From CAZPQV01 sp964588705 (lineage in GTDB: Bacteria; Bacteroidota; Bacteroidia; Flavobacteriales; Weeksellaceae): a stretch of DNA of 32,052 nt. The translations under genes and the position numbers were made by a program. The notes below the pieces were generated by a model. The model did not search any database, was not told the DNA's origin, and worked only from the letters and a program-made list of their open reading frames with translations. The stretch covers positions 1 through 32,052 of the forward strand of contig CAZPQV010000021.1 in NCBI GenBank assembly GCA_964588705.1, written 5' to 3'. Of the stretch, positions 21,736 through 30,778 are shown piece by piece; within the stretch, counting starts at the first letter, position 1, and each line of letters starts with the position of its first letter.

Positions 21736-23770
21736 TGCAGCAGACCGAAAAAAATAAACAGATTCTTTTAGTCGGAAATCCCAACGTTGGAAAATCGACA
21801 ATTTTCAATGCACTGTGCAACAAAACGCAAAAGACAGGAAACTACGCCGGCGTAACTGTTGCAAGCCATTCCGGAAACTATATTTACAAAAACGAAGAGG
21901 TAGAAATTGTGGATCTTCCGGGTTCATACAGTATTTACCCCACTTCTGAAGACGAAGCAATTTTCACAAAATTCCTGATTGAAGAACAGGAAAAATATTC
22001 AGGAGTCGTGTATATTCTCGATTCAATGAATCTCAAAAGAGGACTTCTTCTTTTTCAGCAGATTCAGGATTTGGGAATTTCGGCACTTTTAGTTGCCAAT
22101 CAATTAGATGAAGCCGAAAGACGTGGAATTACCATTGATTTTGAAGCTCTTTCTAAAGAGCTTGGCGTAAAAATCATTCAAACCAATGCTAAAAAGAAAA
22201 TTGGTCTCGATAATTTGCGTGAAGCCATTCATCAAAACGAATTTTCAAAATCCGACAGCGTAAGTTTTGAAATTCCGAGGGAACAATGTGCCGTAGTTGA
22301 ACGTATTGCCTCTCAAACCGACGAAAACAATCAGTACAAAGTATGGACACTTCTTTCATCTGAAACCTACCTCGGGAAATTAGATTCTGTAAGGGATAAA
22401 CTGAACGAGACCGATTCTAAATGTATCGTCCCGAAGAGATTGCAGACGCAGGAAACCGTACGACGGTATCAGGCCATCGATAAAATTGTGCAGAAAGTGG
22501 TGACCAAAAAACCACAGTTCAAAGAATTACTTACCGAGAAACTNNNNNNNNNNTAGTGCACAAAATCTGGGGCTATGTGTTTTTTGTAATCATTCTGCTT
22601 CTGATTTTCGAACTGGTTTTCTTCATGGCAGAATATCCGATGAACTGGATCGACAGTGCTTTTGTATGGCTTTCGTCATACGCCGGAAACGTTCTTCCGG
22701 AAGGGCCTTTAAACAGCTTAATTGCCGATGGTGTAATTCCGGGACTTGGAGGAATCATCATTTTCGCACCTCAAATCGGAATTTTACTTTACTTCCTTTA
22801 TCTGCTCGAAGACTCAGGTTATATGTCGAGAGTGGTATTCCTAATGGACCGTTTTCTGAAGCCTTTCGGACTGAATGGTAAAAGTATTGTTCCGCTGATC
22901 TCAGGTATTGCCTGTGCGATTCCGGCAATTATGTCCACCAGAAATATCGAAAACGTTAAGGAAAGACTGATCACCATAATGGTAACGCCGTTTATGACAT
23001 GTGCAGCACGTCTTCCGGTGTACAGTATCATTATTGCATTAGTTATTCCTGCTAAGAAATTCTTAGGATTCGATTACAGAGCCATTGCACTTTTTGCAAT
23101 GTATCTGCTTGGTTTTGTAACGGCTTTACTTGCCTCTGTTGTGTTGAAATTCATCATTAAACAGAAAGAGAAAAGTTTCCTTGTAATGGATTTACCTCCT
23201 TACAAAATGCCGCTGTTCGGATACGATTTCAAGATGACTCTTGGAAAAGTTTGGGACTTTATTACGGGTGCCGGAAAAGTAATCTTTGCGGTAAGCATCA
23301 TCCTTTGGGCATTGAGTTACGTAGGTCCAAGAACAAATCCAAATCAGTTGATGGCTACCGATGTTCATTTGGACGATTCCTATCTTGCGAAACTTGGAAA
23401 AGGAATAGAACCGGTGGTTGCACCGCTTGGATACGACTGGAAAATGGGCGTTGCCATCATCTCGAGTTTTGCGGCACGTGAGGTTTTTGTAGGCACAATG
23501 TCAACACTTTACAGTTTGGATGAAGATGCTCCTGAAGGAAGAATTAAAGAAAAAATGAAGAACGACACGCGAGAAAACGGCGAGAAGATGTTCACGTTTG
23601 CAACCGGACTTTCCATCCTCATTTACTACGCTTTCGCGATGCAGTGTATTTCAACCATTGCTGTAGTTTACCGTGAAACGCGCAGCATGAAATGGACCAT
23701 ACTTCAGGTTATTGGTATGACAGGATTAGCATATATTGCCTCGTTACTGGCATATCAACTGTTTAAATAA
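21735..23770 (+). CDS. feoB: Ferrous iron transporter B (FeoB), split artificially by an N-run
   Basis: One gene shown as two frames because of a 10-N gap at 22544-22553. The N-terminal part is the G domain: GNPNVGKST (14-22), DLPGSYS, and ANQLDEAE as the guanine-specificity region, then a helical regulatory domain. The part after the gap is the transmembrane domain, with the family cores GGIIIFAPQIGILLYFLYL, SGIACAIPAIMSTRNIEN, and AAREVFVGTMSTLYSL. FeoB moves Fe(II) across the inner membrane. The upstream frame ends in CT[N] and the downstream begins [N]TA GTG CAC, so the true gap must be 8, 11 or 14 bases. Eleven would give about 678 residues, normal for the family. The GTG at 22556 is an internal Val codon, not a start. 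Confidence 0.95.
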
Positions 23771-23844
23771 TTAACAAAACGTTTAATAAATATTTTTGTA
23801 ACTTTCTGATTCAGAAGATTTATTAACCAAAAAAATAAAACAAA

Positions 23845-23994
23845 ATGGATAATTCACTTCTCATACAGTATATCATCATCGGAGTAATGGTTTTGGGTGC
23901 GTGCTATTATATTTTCAGAATTTTTAAAAACAATTTCACTAAAAAGAAAACGCACAATGCCGATGCTTACTGCCACAAATGCAGTGGTCACTAA
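23845..23994 (+). CDS. Small FeoB-associated Cys-rich membrane protein
   Basis: 49 residues. One N-terminal transmembrane segment (about 7-24, including YIIIGVMVLGACYYIF), a basic stretch KNNFTKKK, and a C-terminal CHKC motif ending SGH. It lies 74 bases after feoB on the same strand, before a terminator at 24024-24048. This matches the small FeoB-associated Cys-rich membrane protein family found next to feoB in many Bacteroidetes. The CxxC/His tail suggests iron or redox binding, which is an inference. The ATG follows AATAAAACAAA. Confidence 0.8.
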   Translation: MDNSLLIQYIIIGVMVLGACYYIFRIFKNNFTKKKTHNADAYCHKCSGH

Positions 23995-24023
23995 CATTAT
24001 TCACTGTGAAAACTCAATAAATC

Positions 24024-24050
24024 AAAGTCTGGCTTTTCGCCGGACTTTTC
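24024..24050 (+). terminator. Terminator of the feo operon
   Basis: AAAGTCTGGC (24024-24033) pairs with GCCGGACTTT (24039-24048), one T-G wobble, 5-base loop, followed by TCATTTTATT. Confidence 0.8.
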
Positions 24051-24094
24051 ATTTTATTAACTTTAATTTAAGAGTCTATGTCTATAGCTTTCCG

Positions 24095-24102
24095 TAAATT
24101 TG
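24095..24102 (+). promoter_or_regulatory. -7 box of the phosphosugar mutase gene
   Basis: TAAATTTG, 25 bases before the ATG at 24128. A well-spaced -33 TTTG was not found. The leader carries TTAAAAAACAAACAG. Confidence 0.5.
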
Positions 24103-24127
24103 CAAACATTAAAAAACAAACAGTTTT

Positions 24128-25510
24128 ATGTCTTTAATTAAAAGTATTTCAGGAATTCGTGGAACAATCGGCGGCAAAGTAGATGATAATTTAACGCCGG
24201 TAGATGTAGTAAAATTTACAGCTGCTTTCGGAACTTGGCTTCAAAGGAATAAAAACAGAAAAGACCTTACTTTGGTTATCGGCCGCGATGCAAGAATTTC
24301 CGGTGCGATGGTAAATTCTTTAGTTACGGCTACGCTTCAGGGACTGGGAATAAATGTGGTTGATTTAGGACTTTCAACAACGCCAACCGTAGAAATAATG
24401 GTTCCTGAACTGAATGCAGACGGAGGAATTATCCTTACAGCGTCCCACAATCCAAAGCAATGGAACGCCCTGAAACTTTTAAATGAAAAAGGCGAATTTA
24501 TTAACGGTGAAAATGGTTCAGAAGTATTAAGCATCGCTGCGAACGAAGATTTTGAATTTGCAGAAGTTGATGATTTGGGTAAATACGAAACGCGTGATGA
24601 CGCTTTCGACATTCACATCCAAAAAATACTGGATTTACCGATGGTAGATGCAGAAGCCATTAAAGAAAAGAAATTCAAAGTGGTTTTAGATGCTGTAAAT
24701 TCTACCGGAGGGATTTCTATTCCACCTCTATTGGAAAAGCTGGGGTGTGAAGTAGTGAAGCTTTACTGCGAACCCAACGGACATTTTCCGCACAATCCGG
24801 AGCCATTGAAAGAACATCTTACCGACATCTGCGAACTGGTAAAAAAAGAAAACGCAGATCTTGGAATCGTTGTAGATCCTGATGTTGACAGACTTGCACT
24901 GATCGACGAAACCGGAGAAATGTTCGGTGAAGAATATACTTTGGTTGCCGTTGCAGATTACCTGCTGAAACATAAAAATGGTGTTGCTGTTTCCAACCTT
25001 TCTTCGAGCCGCGCTTTGAGAGATGTTGCCCAGAAACACAACTCCGAATATTTTGCAAGTGCCGTTGGCGAAGTGAACGTCGTGAAATTAATGAAAGAAA
25101 AAAATGCAGTAATCGGTGGAGAAGGAAACGGCGGAATTATTTATCCTGACCTTCATTTCGGAAGAGATTCTTTGGTTGGCGCAGCATTATTCCTGACGCA
25201 TTTAGCAAAAGAAGGCAAGACCGTTTCGGAACTAAGAGCTACTTATCCGGCTTACTTCATGGGTAAAAAGAAAATTGAACTGACACCGGAAATCGATGTG
25301 GATTCACTTTTAACCAAAATGGAAAAAGAGTATCAAAATGAAGAGGTTTCTACCGTAGACGGTGTGAAAATAGACTTTCCTGAGAATTGGGTTCACTTAA
25401 GAAAATCGAATACCGAGCCGATTATCAGGATTTATACTGAAGCAAAATCGCAGGAAGAAGCCGATAAACTTGGCGATGATATGATTGCCAAAATAAAAAG
25501 TTTGATTTAA
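24128..25510 (+). CDS. glmM: Phosphoglucosamine mutase / phosphohexomutase family
   Basis: 460 residues, alpha-D-phosphohexomutase. The active-site serine S106 is in TASHNPKQWN, the magnesium loop is DPDVDR (250-255), the sugar-specificity loop is GEGNGG (331-336), and the phosphate-binding motif RKSNTEPIIRIYTEA is near the C-terminus. Family members interconvert 1- and 6-phosphates; GlmM makes glucosamine-1-phosphate for UDP-GlcNAc, hence for peptidoglycan and lipopolysaccharide. The specificity loop GEGNGG is not the classical GEQSGH of GlmM, so phosphomannomutase activity cannot be excluded. Flavobacterial proteins of this type are usually annotated GlmM. It has its own -7 box and no clear terminator before the TPR gene. 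Confidence 0.78.
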   Translation: MSLIKSISGIRGTIGGKVDDNLTPVDVVKFTAAFGTWLQRNKNRKDLTLVIGRDARISGAMVNSLVTATLQGLGINVVDLGLSTTPTVEIMVPELNADGGIILTASHNPKQWNALKLLNEKGEFINGENGSEVLSIAANEDFEFAEVDDLGKYETRDDAFDIHIQKILDLPMVDAEAIKEKKFKVVLDAVNSTGGISIPPLLEKLGCEVVKLYCEPNGHFPHNPEPLKEHLTDICELVKKENADLGIVVDPDVDRLALIDETGEMFGEEYTLVAVADYLLKHKNGVAVSNLSSSRALRDVAQKHNSEYFASAVGEVNVVKLMKEKNAVIGGEGNGGIIYPDLHFGRDSLVGAALFLTHLAKEGKTVSELRATYPAYFMGKKKIELTPEIDVDSLLTKMEKEYQNEEVSTVDGVKIDFPENWVHLRKSNTEPIIRIYTEAKSQEEADKLGDDMIAKIKSLI

Positions 25511-25602
25511 CAAATTTTTTATATATTTAAAAAGTATAATTAAATGTTCTTCCGAAGTCCGGATAATATATTCTTTCTTTGGATGAACTTTGAGATAAAA
25601 TA

Positions 25603-26973
25603 TTGGAAGAATTTTTTGAAAACGAACTTGCCAAAAAGTTCGAAGAGATGATAGAGAATCATGATGAATTCTACTTCGACACCGAGGAACTTGAAGACAT
25701 CATTATCTACTATCTGGAGTTGGGAGACATTTCTTATGCAGAACTTGCCGTGAATTTTGGCCTGAAACTGCACCCAAATTCCATTGAAATAAAAACCAAG
25801 CAACTGGAGGTTCTTCTTGAACTGGAAGACTACAGCCGTGCAAAAACACTGATTGAAGAGCTTAAACCATCATGCATGGAAAGTACCGATTTCTTGGTTT
25901 GCTGCGCGAAATACTACTCCAATCTTGGCAATCCGAAGAAATCCATTGAGTTTTGCGAAAAGGCACTGACGCTTGAAGAAGAAGAAAATTTCCTCCACAA
26001 TTTCATTGCGGATGAGTATGTAAATCTTGGCGACCCTTTTAATGCGTTGAAACATTATAAAATGGCCTTGAAAGCAGATCCGAACGATGAATATGCTCTG
26101 GAAAATTCCATGCTTTGCTATAACGATCTTAAAAAAGGTGATGAAGCCATCGCTTTTCTAAATGAATATCTGGATGATTTTCCGTTTTCAGAAACGGCTT
26201 GGTATGAATACGGACAGTTTTATTTCAACCGTAAAAACTACGAGGAAGCCATTAAAGGGTTCGATTATATTCTTGCCATCAACTCGTCTTCCGTAGGTGT
26301 TTATGCCAATAAAGCAGCTTGCTATGAAGCGCTTGGCAACTTCGCGAAAGCCATTGAAGTTTACCACGAAATGCTGGAACTGGAATACACCAAGGCGTTT
26401 ACATTTTACAAAATCGGACTTTGTTATAAAGAAATGAAGCAACCGGTACATGCACTTTCCGCATTTCAAAAATCTTTGATCGAAGACCCGCAGTTTTATC
26501 TCGCAATGATGGAACAGAGCTATATCTACGAAGAAATGGGCGGAATGAAAGAAGCGCTTCATTTTGCAAAAGAAGCCACTTTGCTGAACGAAAATAATCT
26601 CGATTATCAGAAGCGTCTTGCATTTCTGTTTATAGATGCCGGAAGGTTTGAAGAAAGCTTGGTATGTCTTAAAAAACTTGTTGACAGCGAACCAAACCGA
26701 TTCTACAACTGGTACGCTTACACAGAAGTTCTGATGCTTATTGGCGAATACGAAGATGCAGTTACAGCACTTACTGTTGCAACGGCAAAACATCAGCGTG
26801 CAGAGCTTTACTATCAGCTGAGCAACTGTTGGTTTAATTTAAAAGACGAGCAAAAAGGAATCGAAGCCTTAAATACGGCGCTTACTTTAGATCCATCAAT
26901 TATGGAAGATATGCAGCAGAAATACCCTTACATAAAGGATAAAATAAAGAAGACCAAAACCAGGAAAAAGTAA
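25603..26973 (+). CDS. Tetratricopeptide repeat protein
   Basis: 456 residues, almost wholly helical TPR repeats (from about residue 30 to 440), for example NPKKSIEFCEKALTLEEE, DPFNALKHYKMALKADPN and NYEEAIKGFDYILAINSS. There is no signal peptide or membrane segment, so it is probably cytosolic and acts as a protein-interaction scaffold. The start is TTG at 25603, because an in-frame TGA lies 12 bases upstream and no ATG fits; an ATG at 25583 is out of frame. The sequence ends in a basic KIKKTKTRKK tail. It is followed by a perfect-palindrome terminator. No partner is evident from context. Confidence 0.85.
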   Translation: MEEFFENELAKKFEEMIENHDEFYFDTEELEDIIIYYLELGDISYAELAVNFGLKLHPNSIEIKTKQLEVLLELEDYSRAKTLIEELKPSCMESTDFLVCCAKYYSNLGNPKKSIEFCEKALTLEEEENFLHNFIADEYVNLGDPFNALKHYKMALKADPNDEYALENSMLCYNDLKKGDEAIAFLNEYLDDFPFSETAWYEYGQFYFNRKNYEEAIKGFDYILAINSSSVGVYANKAACYEALGNFAKAIEVYHEMLELEYTKAFTFYKIGLCYKEMKQPVHALSAFQKSLIEDPQFYLAMMEQSYIYEEMGGMKEALHFAKEATLLNENNLDYQKRLAFLFIDAGRFEESLVCLKKLVDSEPNRFYNWYAYTEVLMLIGEYEDAVTALTVATAKHQRAELYYQLSNCWFNLKDEQKGIEALNTALTLDPSIMEDMQQKYPYIKDKIKKTKTRKK

Positions 26974-26988
26974 TTTTCTAAATAAATG

Positions 26989-27014
26989 AAAACCGAAGCA
27001 GCTGCTTCGGTTTT
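26989..27014. terminator. Bidirectional terminator, perfect palindrome
   Basis: AAAACCGAAGCAG / CTGCTTCGGTTTT, a perfect 26-base palindrome followed by T residues on the plus strand, and preceded by A-rich sequence. It separates the TPR gene and the EamA transporter gene, whose stop codon begins three bases away. Confidence 0.88.
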
Positions 27015-27016
27015 TT

Positions 27017-27910
27017 TTAGTTTTTAGCTACAGGTTTTGCCCTTAGGAAAATCAGTCCACCGATAATAATGAGTCCACCAATAAACTGAACAAGCGTCAG
27101 TCTCTCGCCATCCAAAATTCCCCATAAAACAGCTACAATCGGCATCAATAATGTAACGGTTGAAGCAAATAGCGGTGTTGAAATATTCAATAACCGGTAA
27201 TTGAGCAGCATCGCAAGTCCGGTTCCGAAAATGGAAAGCAAACTCACATATCCCAAACCGATGAAGTCGTCAGTCGTTCCTTTAAACTGAGTGAAAAATC
27301 CGGTCAATGCCAACGCCAGTAACGATGGCAGCAGCAGAATATAGAAAAACACAAATCCCGAAAGCACTTTCGCAGGAATATCGTTCAGTTTTCCTTTTAC
27401 AGTTGTCGTACTTACCGCGTAAAGAAGTGTTGCCAAAAGAAGCAGTAAAATCGGGAAGACCTTTATCCCAACGTCACCGTGCGAACTCAGCATCAAAATA
27501 CAGGCACCTGTAAAGCTTATTCCAACGCCGAGCATCTGCCTTTTTGTAGTTTCAAATTTCCAAAACAGAGCACCAACAATAATTACAAAAATAGGCATCA
27601 TCGAGTTGACAATTCCCGCAATACTGCTGCTCACCTCAGTTTCGGCAATCGGAAACAGAAACATCGGAATAAAGTTTCCCGAAACGGCAGCAAGAATAAG
27701 CCATTTCAAACGTTTTCTCGGAAATTTTCTGAAATTAAGGATTGCCAGCGGTGACAGCAAAATCCCAGCAATCAGCACACGCAGTGCGCCAACCTGATAC
27801 GGACTGAAATGTTCGAGCCCCTTTTTAATTAATATAAATGATGAACCCCAAATCACTGTTAAGGTAATGAGCAGTATCCATTTTTCACGTTCATGACTCA
27901 TCTTCATCAT
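27017..27910 (-). CDS. EamA/DMT family transporter
   Basis: 297 residues with about ten transmembrane helices and two EamA repeats. The first repeat starts WILLITLTVIWGSSFILIKKG and contains PYQVGALRVLIAG; the second includes YAVSTTTVKGKLNDIPAKV and ends GGLIIIGGLIFLRAKPV. Members export small metabolites such as amino acids or nucleotide precursors, but the substrate is not predictable. The start codon overlaps the stop codon of the upstream TonB-like gene by four bases (27907-27910), so they form an operon. Alternative starts at Met2 or Met4 are possible. Confidence 0.88.
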   Translation of the reverse strand: MMKMSHEREKWILLITLTVIWGSSFILIKKGLEHFSPYQVGALRVLIAGILLSPLAILNFRKFPRKRLKWLILAAVSGNFIPMFLFPIAETEVSSSIAGIVNSMMPIFVIIVGALFWKFETTKRQMLGVGISFTGACILMLSSHGDVGIKVFPILLLLLATLLYAVSTTTVKGKLNDIPAKVLSGFVFFYILLLPSLLALALTGFFTQFKGTTDDFIGLGYVSLLSIFGTGLAMLLNYRLLNISTPLFASTVTLLMPIVAVLWGILDGERLTLVQFIGGLIIIGGLIFLRAKPVAKN

Positions 27911-28536
27911 TCGAAGTTCATGGTTAAAGGTAAAGTAAAATGATATCGCACCGGAGATCCGTTAATTTTTGCTGGCGTAAATTTATTCGGTAAAAGATAA
28001 ACAGCAATCATTGCTTGCCGGTTGAAATTGGAATCGTCTCCTTCTGCCGCAACCGAAGAGATATTGCCGTCTCTTTCTACAACAAAAGTAACTTTAGTTT
28101 TAATTTCTTTTTGGTCAGAAATGTTAGCATCAAAATAAAATAAATCTGCTACTTCCTTTCTTAGGACACCTATTCCTCCCGGATAATTGGGCATAGAGGT
28201 TTCCACTTCTTCAACAGGAGCAATTTGCTTTGTATTATTAATTTTATTTTGGCTGAGAACTGAAAGATCTTCTCTGTTTTTAACTTTTATTAAAGCGCCG
28301 ATGTATGCAGAATTCTGTATGCTGTCGAGTTTTATCATAAACTCAGAAAACTGCAAATTGAGTTCTTTCTTATCAATGGAAGCATCTCTGCTTTGTGAAT
28401 GTTTTTTGAATTCGTTTGCGAGCAAATATCTCTGATAATCAAAGTGTTCCTTTACAGATTTGAATTCTTCGTTCTGCTGGGCAGAAAATAATCCGGAGAA
28501 TATCAGCAAAAAAAGACAAATCGTTTTAGAAACCAC
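27907..28536 (-). CDS. TonB C-terminal-domain periplasmic protein
   Basis: 209 residues from a GTG at 28536. This start is preferred over a TTG at 28560 because that TTG is itself the end of a consensus -7 box (TACTTTTG, 28565-28558). Starting at GTG gives a clean signal peptide: a short basic start, then a hydrophobic core (ICLFLLIFSGLFSAQ). The C-terminal part (about 105-209) carries the TonB-type fold, with NYPGGIGVLRKEVADLF, TKVTFVVERDGNISSV and NKFTPAKINGSPVRYHFTLP. Unlike a full TonB there is no proline-rich linker or uncleaved anchor, so it is probably a soluble periplasmic paralogue. It overlaps the EamA gene. Confidence 0.82.
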   Translation of the reverse strand: MVSKTICLFLLIFSGLFSAQQNEEFKSVKEHFDYQRYLLANEFKKHSQSRDASIDKKELNLQFSEFMIKLDSIQNSAYIGALIKVKNREDLSVLSQNKINNTKQIAPVEEVETSMPNYPGGIGVLRKEVADLFYFDANISDQKEIKTKVTFVVERDGNISSVAAEGDDSNFNRQAMIAVYLLPNKFTPAKINGSPVRYHFTLPLTMNFE

Positions 28537-28557
28537 TTTTAATAAAGAATAAGTGTA

Positions 28558-28565
28558 CAAAAGTA
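28558..28565 (-). promoter_or_regulatory. -7 box upstream of the TonB-like gene
   Basis: TACTTTTG (TAnnTTTG consensus). It ends in the TTG that would otherwise be read as the start codon, which supports the GTG start at 28536 with a leader of about 15 bases containing TTAAAA. Confidence 0.6.
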
Positions 28566-28630
28566 CTTAAAATTTAACCGTAATTGGTATAAAAATTTCA
28601 GAGAAAAAGACTGCGATTATTACCGGGTGT

Positions 28631-29242
28631 TTATTTCTTCTCATATTTCCAATTGCGTCCTTTCCCTTCAGAAATCCATTCCAAGGCCTTATCCAATCGT
28701 TTATTGCGAGTTGCTTCTGTCTTTGCATCAACAAGCCAATTAATATATTCTTTCCTAAAAGATGGCGAGGCTTTATCGAAAATTTCCTTTGCTTTTATAT
28801 TGGATTTAAAAGCTTCGGCAAGATAATCAGGGACTTTAGGTTCGTTAGTTCCCGGTGCAGCACGTTTAATGGTTACGCCTATATCGGTGAGTTCCATCGC
28901 TTCTTTAATGCAGGCTTTCAACTGATTTTTTGACGGCAAATCTTCAATCTTTGTGATTTTTCCTAAAGCAAACATGGTGTTTTTTCCTTTGTCTTTGGTG
29001 AGTTCCTTCATCGTTTTCATTTCAGCTTCAAGCCAAAAACCAAAGGCGCAATGTGCTTTAAATGAAGACATCGAACAAAGTATTTTCCCGTTATAATTGA
29101 ATGTAGGAAAACCCCATTTAATCGCTTCTTCAGTATCCGGACAAAACTCATGAACGGTTTCGCGAAGATATTCTAAAACAGGTTTTGCAAACGGTTGTGA
29201 TTTTTCAATATAAGCGTCAACTCTTGCATCTCTACTGGCCAT
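28631..29242 (-). CDS. YdeI family protein (DUF1801-like plus OmdA domain)
   Basis: 203 residues, soluble. The N-terminal domain (about 10-115) resembles DUF1801/YdhG folds, with EEAIKWGFPTFNYNGKILC and AHCAFGFWLEAE. The C-terminal domain (about 135-203) is the OmdA/YdeI helical region, with KSNIKAKEIFDKASPSFRKEYINW and RNKRLDKALEWISEG. These proteins are common but poorly characterised; a link to stress or small-molecule resistance has been proposed for relatives. No membrane or signal segment. It is a single gene between the metallopeptidase terminator and the TonB-like gene. Confidence 0.82.
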   Translation of the reverse strand: MASRDARVDAYIEKSQPFAKPVLEYLRETVHEFCPDTEEAIKWGFPTFNYNGKILCSMSSFKAHCAFGFWLEAEMKTMKELTKDKGKNTMFALGKITKIEDLPSKNQLKACIKEAMELTDIGVTIKRAAPGTNEPKVPDYLAEAFKSNIKAKEIFDKASPSFRKEYINWLVDAKTEATRNKRLDKALEWISEGKGRNWKYEKK

Positions 29243-29272
29243 AGTGCTAAAATTTTAATTAAAGATAAAAAA

Positions 29273-29300
29273 ATATTCCTCCCGTTGCCGAAAGGAATAT
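29273..29300 (-). terminator. Terminator of the metallopeptidase gene
   Basis: ATATTCCT (29273-29280) pairs with AGGAATAT (29293-29300), 12-base loop; on the minus strand it is followed by a run of T residues. It lies 23 bases after the stop codon. Confidence 0.8.
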
Positions 29301-29323
29301 CTGATATTTTTATATCTGAAAAA

Positions 29324-30175
29324 TTATCTCAGAAGTTGATTGAAAGTATCTCCCTGTCTGATATCGCCGGTATTATAACCTTTCATAAACCATTCTTTTC
29401 TCTGTGCAGAGCTCCCGTGTGTAAAGCCCTCCTGATTCACATATCCCGACGTTCTTCTTTGGATATTATCGTCACCAACGGCTTCTGCGGCGCTCATTGC
29501 GGCTTCCAAATCTCCCGGTTCAAGGAAGTTTTCTCTTTCATTGGAATATCTTGCCCAAAGACCTGCATAGAAATCTGCCTGAAGCTCTGTAGCCACAGAA
29601 ACTCTGTTGAGCTGCGCTTCCGAATATTTTCCACTTCTTCTCAGCTGTTCTGTTTTTTGTAACGTTCCCAATACATTCTGTACGTGGTGTCCCATTTCGT
29701 GAGCCAACACATACGCTACCGAAAACTCCGTAACCTTCGCTCCAAATCTTCCCTGCAGTTCGCGGAAGAAACTAAGATCCATATAAACGGTTTCATCCAT
29801 CGGGCAGTAGAATGGTCCCATTGCTGCCTGCGCTGTTCCACATCCGGACTGCGTCATTCCTTCGAACATCACTACTTTTGCAGGACGGTATTTCATTCCG
29901 TTTTCCTGAAAGATTTGCGCCCACGTTTGTTCGTTTTCTGCCGTAAGCATACTGATGAATTCTTTGACCTGAAGTTCTTCTTTTGAAAGTTCTCTCTGCT
30001 CAGTTTGTGGACCTGAAGCCAAGCCTGAAGATAATATTGCGGAAGGATCGCCTCCTAAAAAGAAAACAACGGCTGCGATAATCAGAGTGATCAATCCGCC
30101 ACCCAACAATCCGCCTCCACCGCCGGAACCACGTCTGTCTTCTACGTTACCGCTTCGGTCTGATGTCCATTTCAT
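29324..30175 (-). CDS. Neutral zinc metallopeptidase, YpfJ family
   Basis: 283 residues. A glycine-rich N-terminus (RRGSGGGGG) leads into one membrane segment (about 28-42), then a conserved domain with the zinc-binding HEMGHH at 159-164 (H159, E160, H163). Family marks include GCGTAQAAMGPFYCPMDETV (about 111-130) and the region AELQADFYAGLW, where the Glu/Asp just after the helix provides further conserved residues. The protein is a predicted membrane-anchored neutral zinc metallopeptidase; substrate unknown. Length is normal. It is a single gene ended by the hairpin at 29273-29300. Confidence 0.9.
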   Translation of the reverse strand: MKWTSDRSGNVEDRRGSGGGGGLLGGGLITLIIAAVVFFLGGDPSAILSSGLASGPQTEQRELSKEELQVKEFISMLTAENEQTWAQIFQENGMKYRPAKVVMFEGMTQSGCGTAQAAMGPFYCPMDETVYMDLSFFRELQGRFGAKVTEFSVAYVLAHEMGHHVQNVLGTLQKTEQLRRSGKYSEAQLNRVSVATELQADFYAGLWARYSNERENFLEPGDLEAAMSAAEAVGDDNIQRRTSGYVNQEGFTHGSSAQRKEWFMKGYNTGDIRQGDTFNQLLR

Positions 30176-30265
30176 AAGTAATAGTTTATTTTAAATTTGA
30201 TTAAAATTACAAAAATTTATAATTCTATTGAACCAAATTTTATTCCGTTATTATTATACCGTTAA

Positions 30266-30775
30266 TTAAAAACCAATATGCGGTTTATCAGGATTCAGAT
30301 TTTTCTTAAAATCAATCATTCGAAGTGCTGTAACTGCTGCTTCCACACCTTTGTTGCCTAAATCTCCGCCACTTCTTGCAATTGATTGCTCTTTGGTGTC
30401 ATCCGTTAAAACACAGAAGATGGTTGGCGTATCCGTAAGAATATTACAATCTTTAATTCCCTGTGCTACAGCTGAACAAACATAATCGAAATGTGGGGTT
30501 TCGCCGCGGATAACACATCCGATGGCAATGACTGCATCAAATCTTTTTTCTTTGCAAAGCTGCATCGACGCGTAAGAAAGTTCAAACGCTCCCGGAACAG
30601 GAAACAAAGAGATTTTCTCTTTTTTCACACCTTCTTTTTCAAGGATTTCCAATGCTGCATCGCGAAGGTTATACGTTACAAAATCGTTCCACTCAGAAAA
30701 TACAATGCCGATGGTAAACTCATCGGCATTTGTAATATTGAGTGGCTTGTAATCCGAAAGATTTACTGTTGCCAT
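30266..30775 (-). CDS. ribH: 6,7-dimethyl-8-ribityllumazine synthase
   Basis: 169 residues, normal for lumazine synthase. Active-site elements are in order: FSEWN (26-30), PGAFELSYA (61-69), and GCVIRGETPHFDYVC (86-100), where H95 is the catalytic histidine. The enzyme condenses 5-amino-6-ribitylaminouracil with dihydroxybutanone phosphate, the penultimate step of riboflavin synthesis, and forms icosahedral or pentameric shells in bacteria. It lies 3 bases after the upstream TPR gene, so they are cotranscribed from the promoter at 31509-31539. No FMN riboswitch is visible in front of this operon. Confidence 0.97.
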   Translation of the reverse strand: MATVNLSDYKPLNITNADEFTIGIVFSEWNDFVTYNLRDAALEILEKEGVKKEKISLFPVPGAFELSYASMQLCKEKRFDAVIAIGCVIRGETPHFDYVCSAVAQGIKDCNILTDTPTIFCVLTDDTKEQSIARSGGDLGNKGVEAAVTALRMIDFKKNLNPDKPHIGF

Positions 30776-30778
30776 GTT

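Noticed and set aside
22556..22558. GTG as the start of a separate membrane protein gene after the N-run
   Set aside because: The protein continues the FeoB domain order and the apparent stop just before it is formed partly from gap bases; it is an internal Val codon.
26188..26793. Minus-strand ORF of 201 codons inside the TPR gene
   Set aside because: Long antisense frames are common opposite repeat proteins with biased codons; the plus-strand TPR repeats are clear.
28558..28560. TTG start codon giving a 217-residue TonB-like protein
   Set aside because: It is part of a -7 promoter box; the GTG at 28536 fits the signal peptide better.
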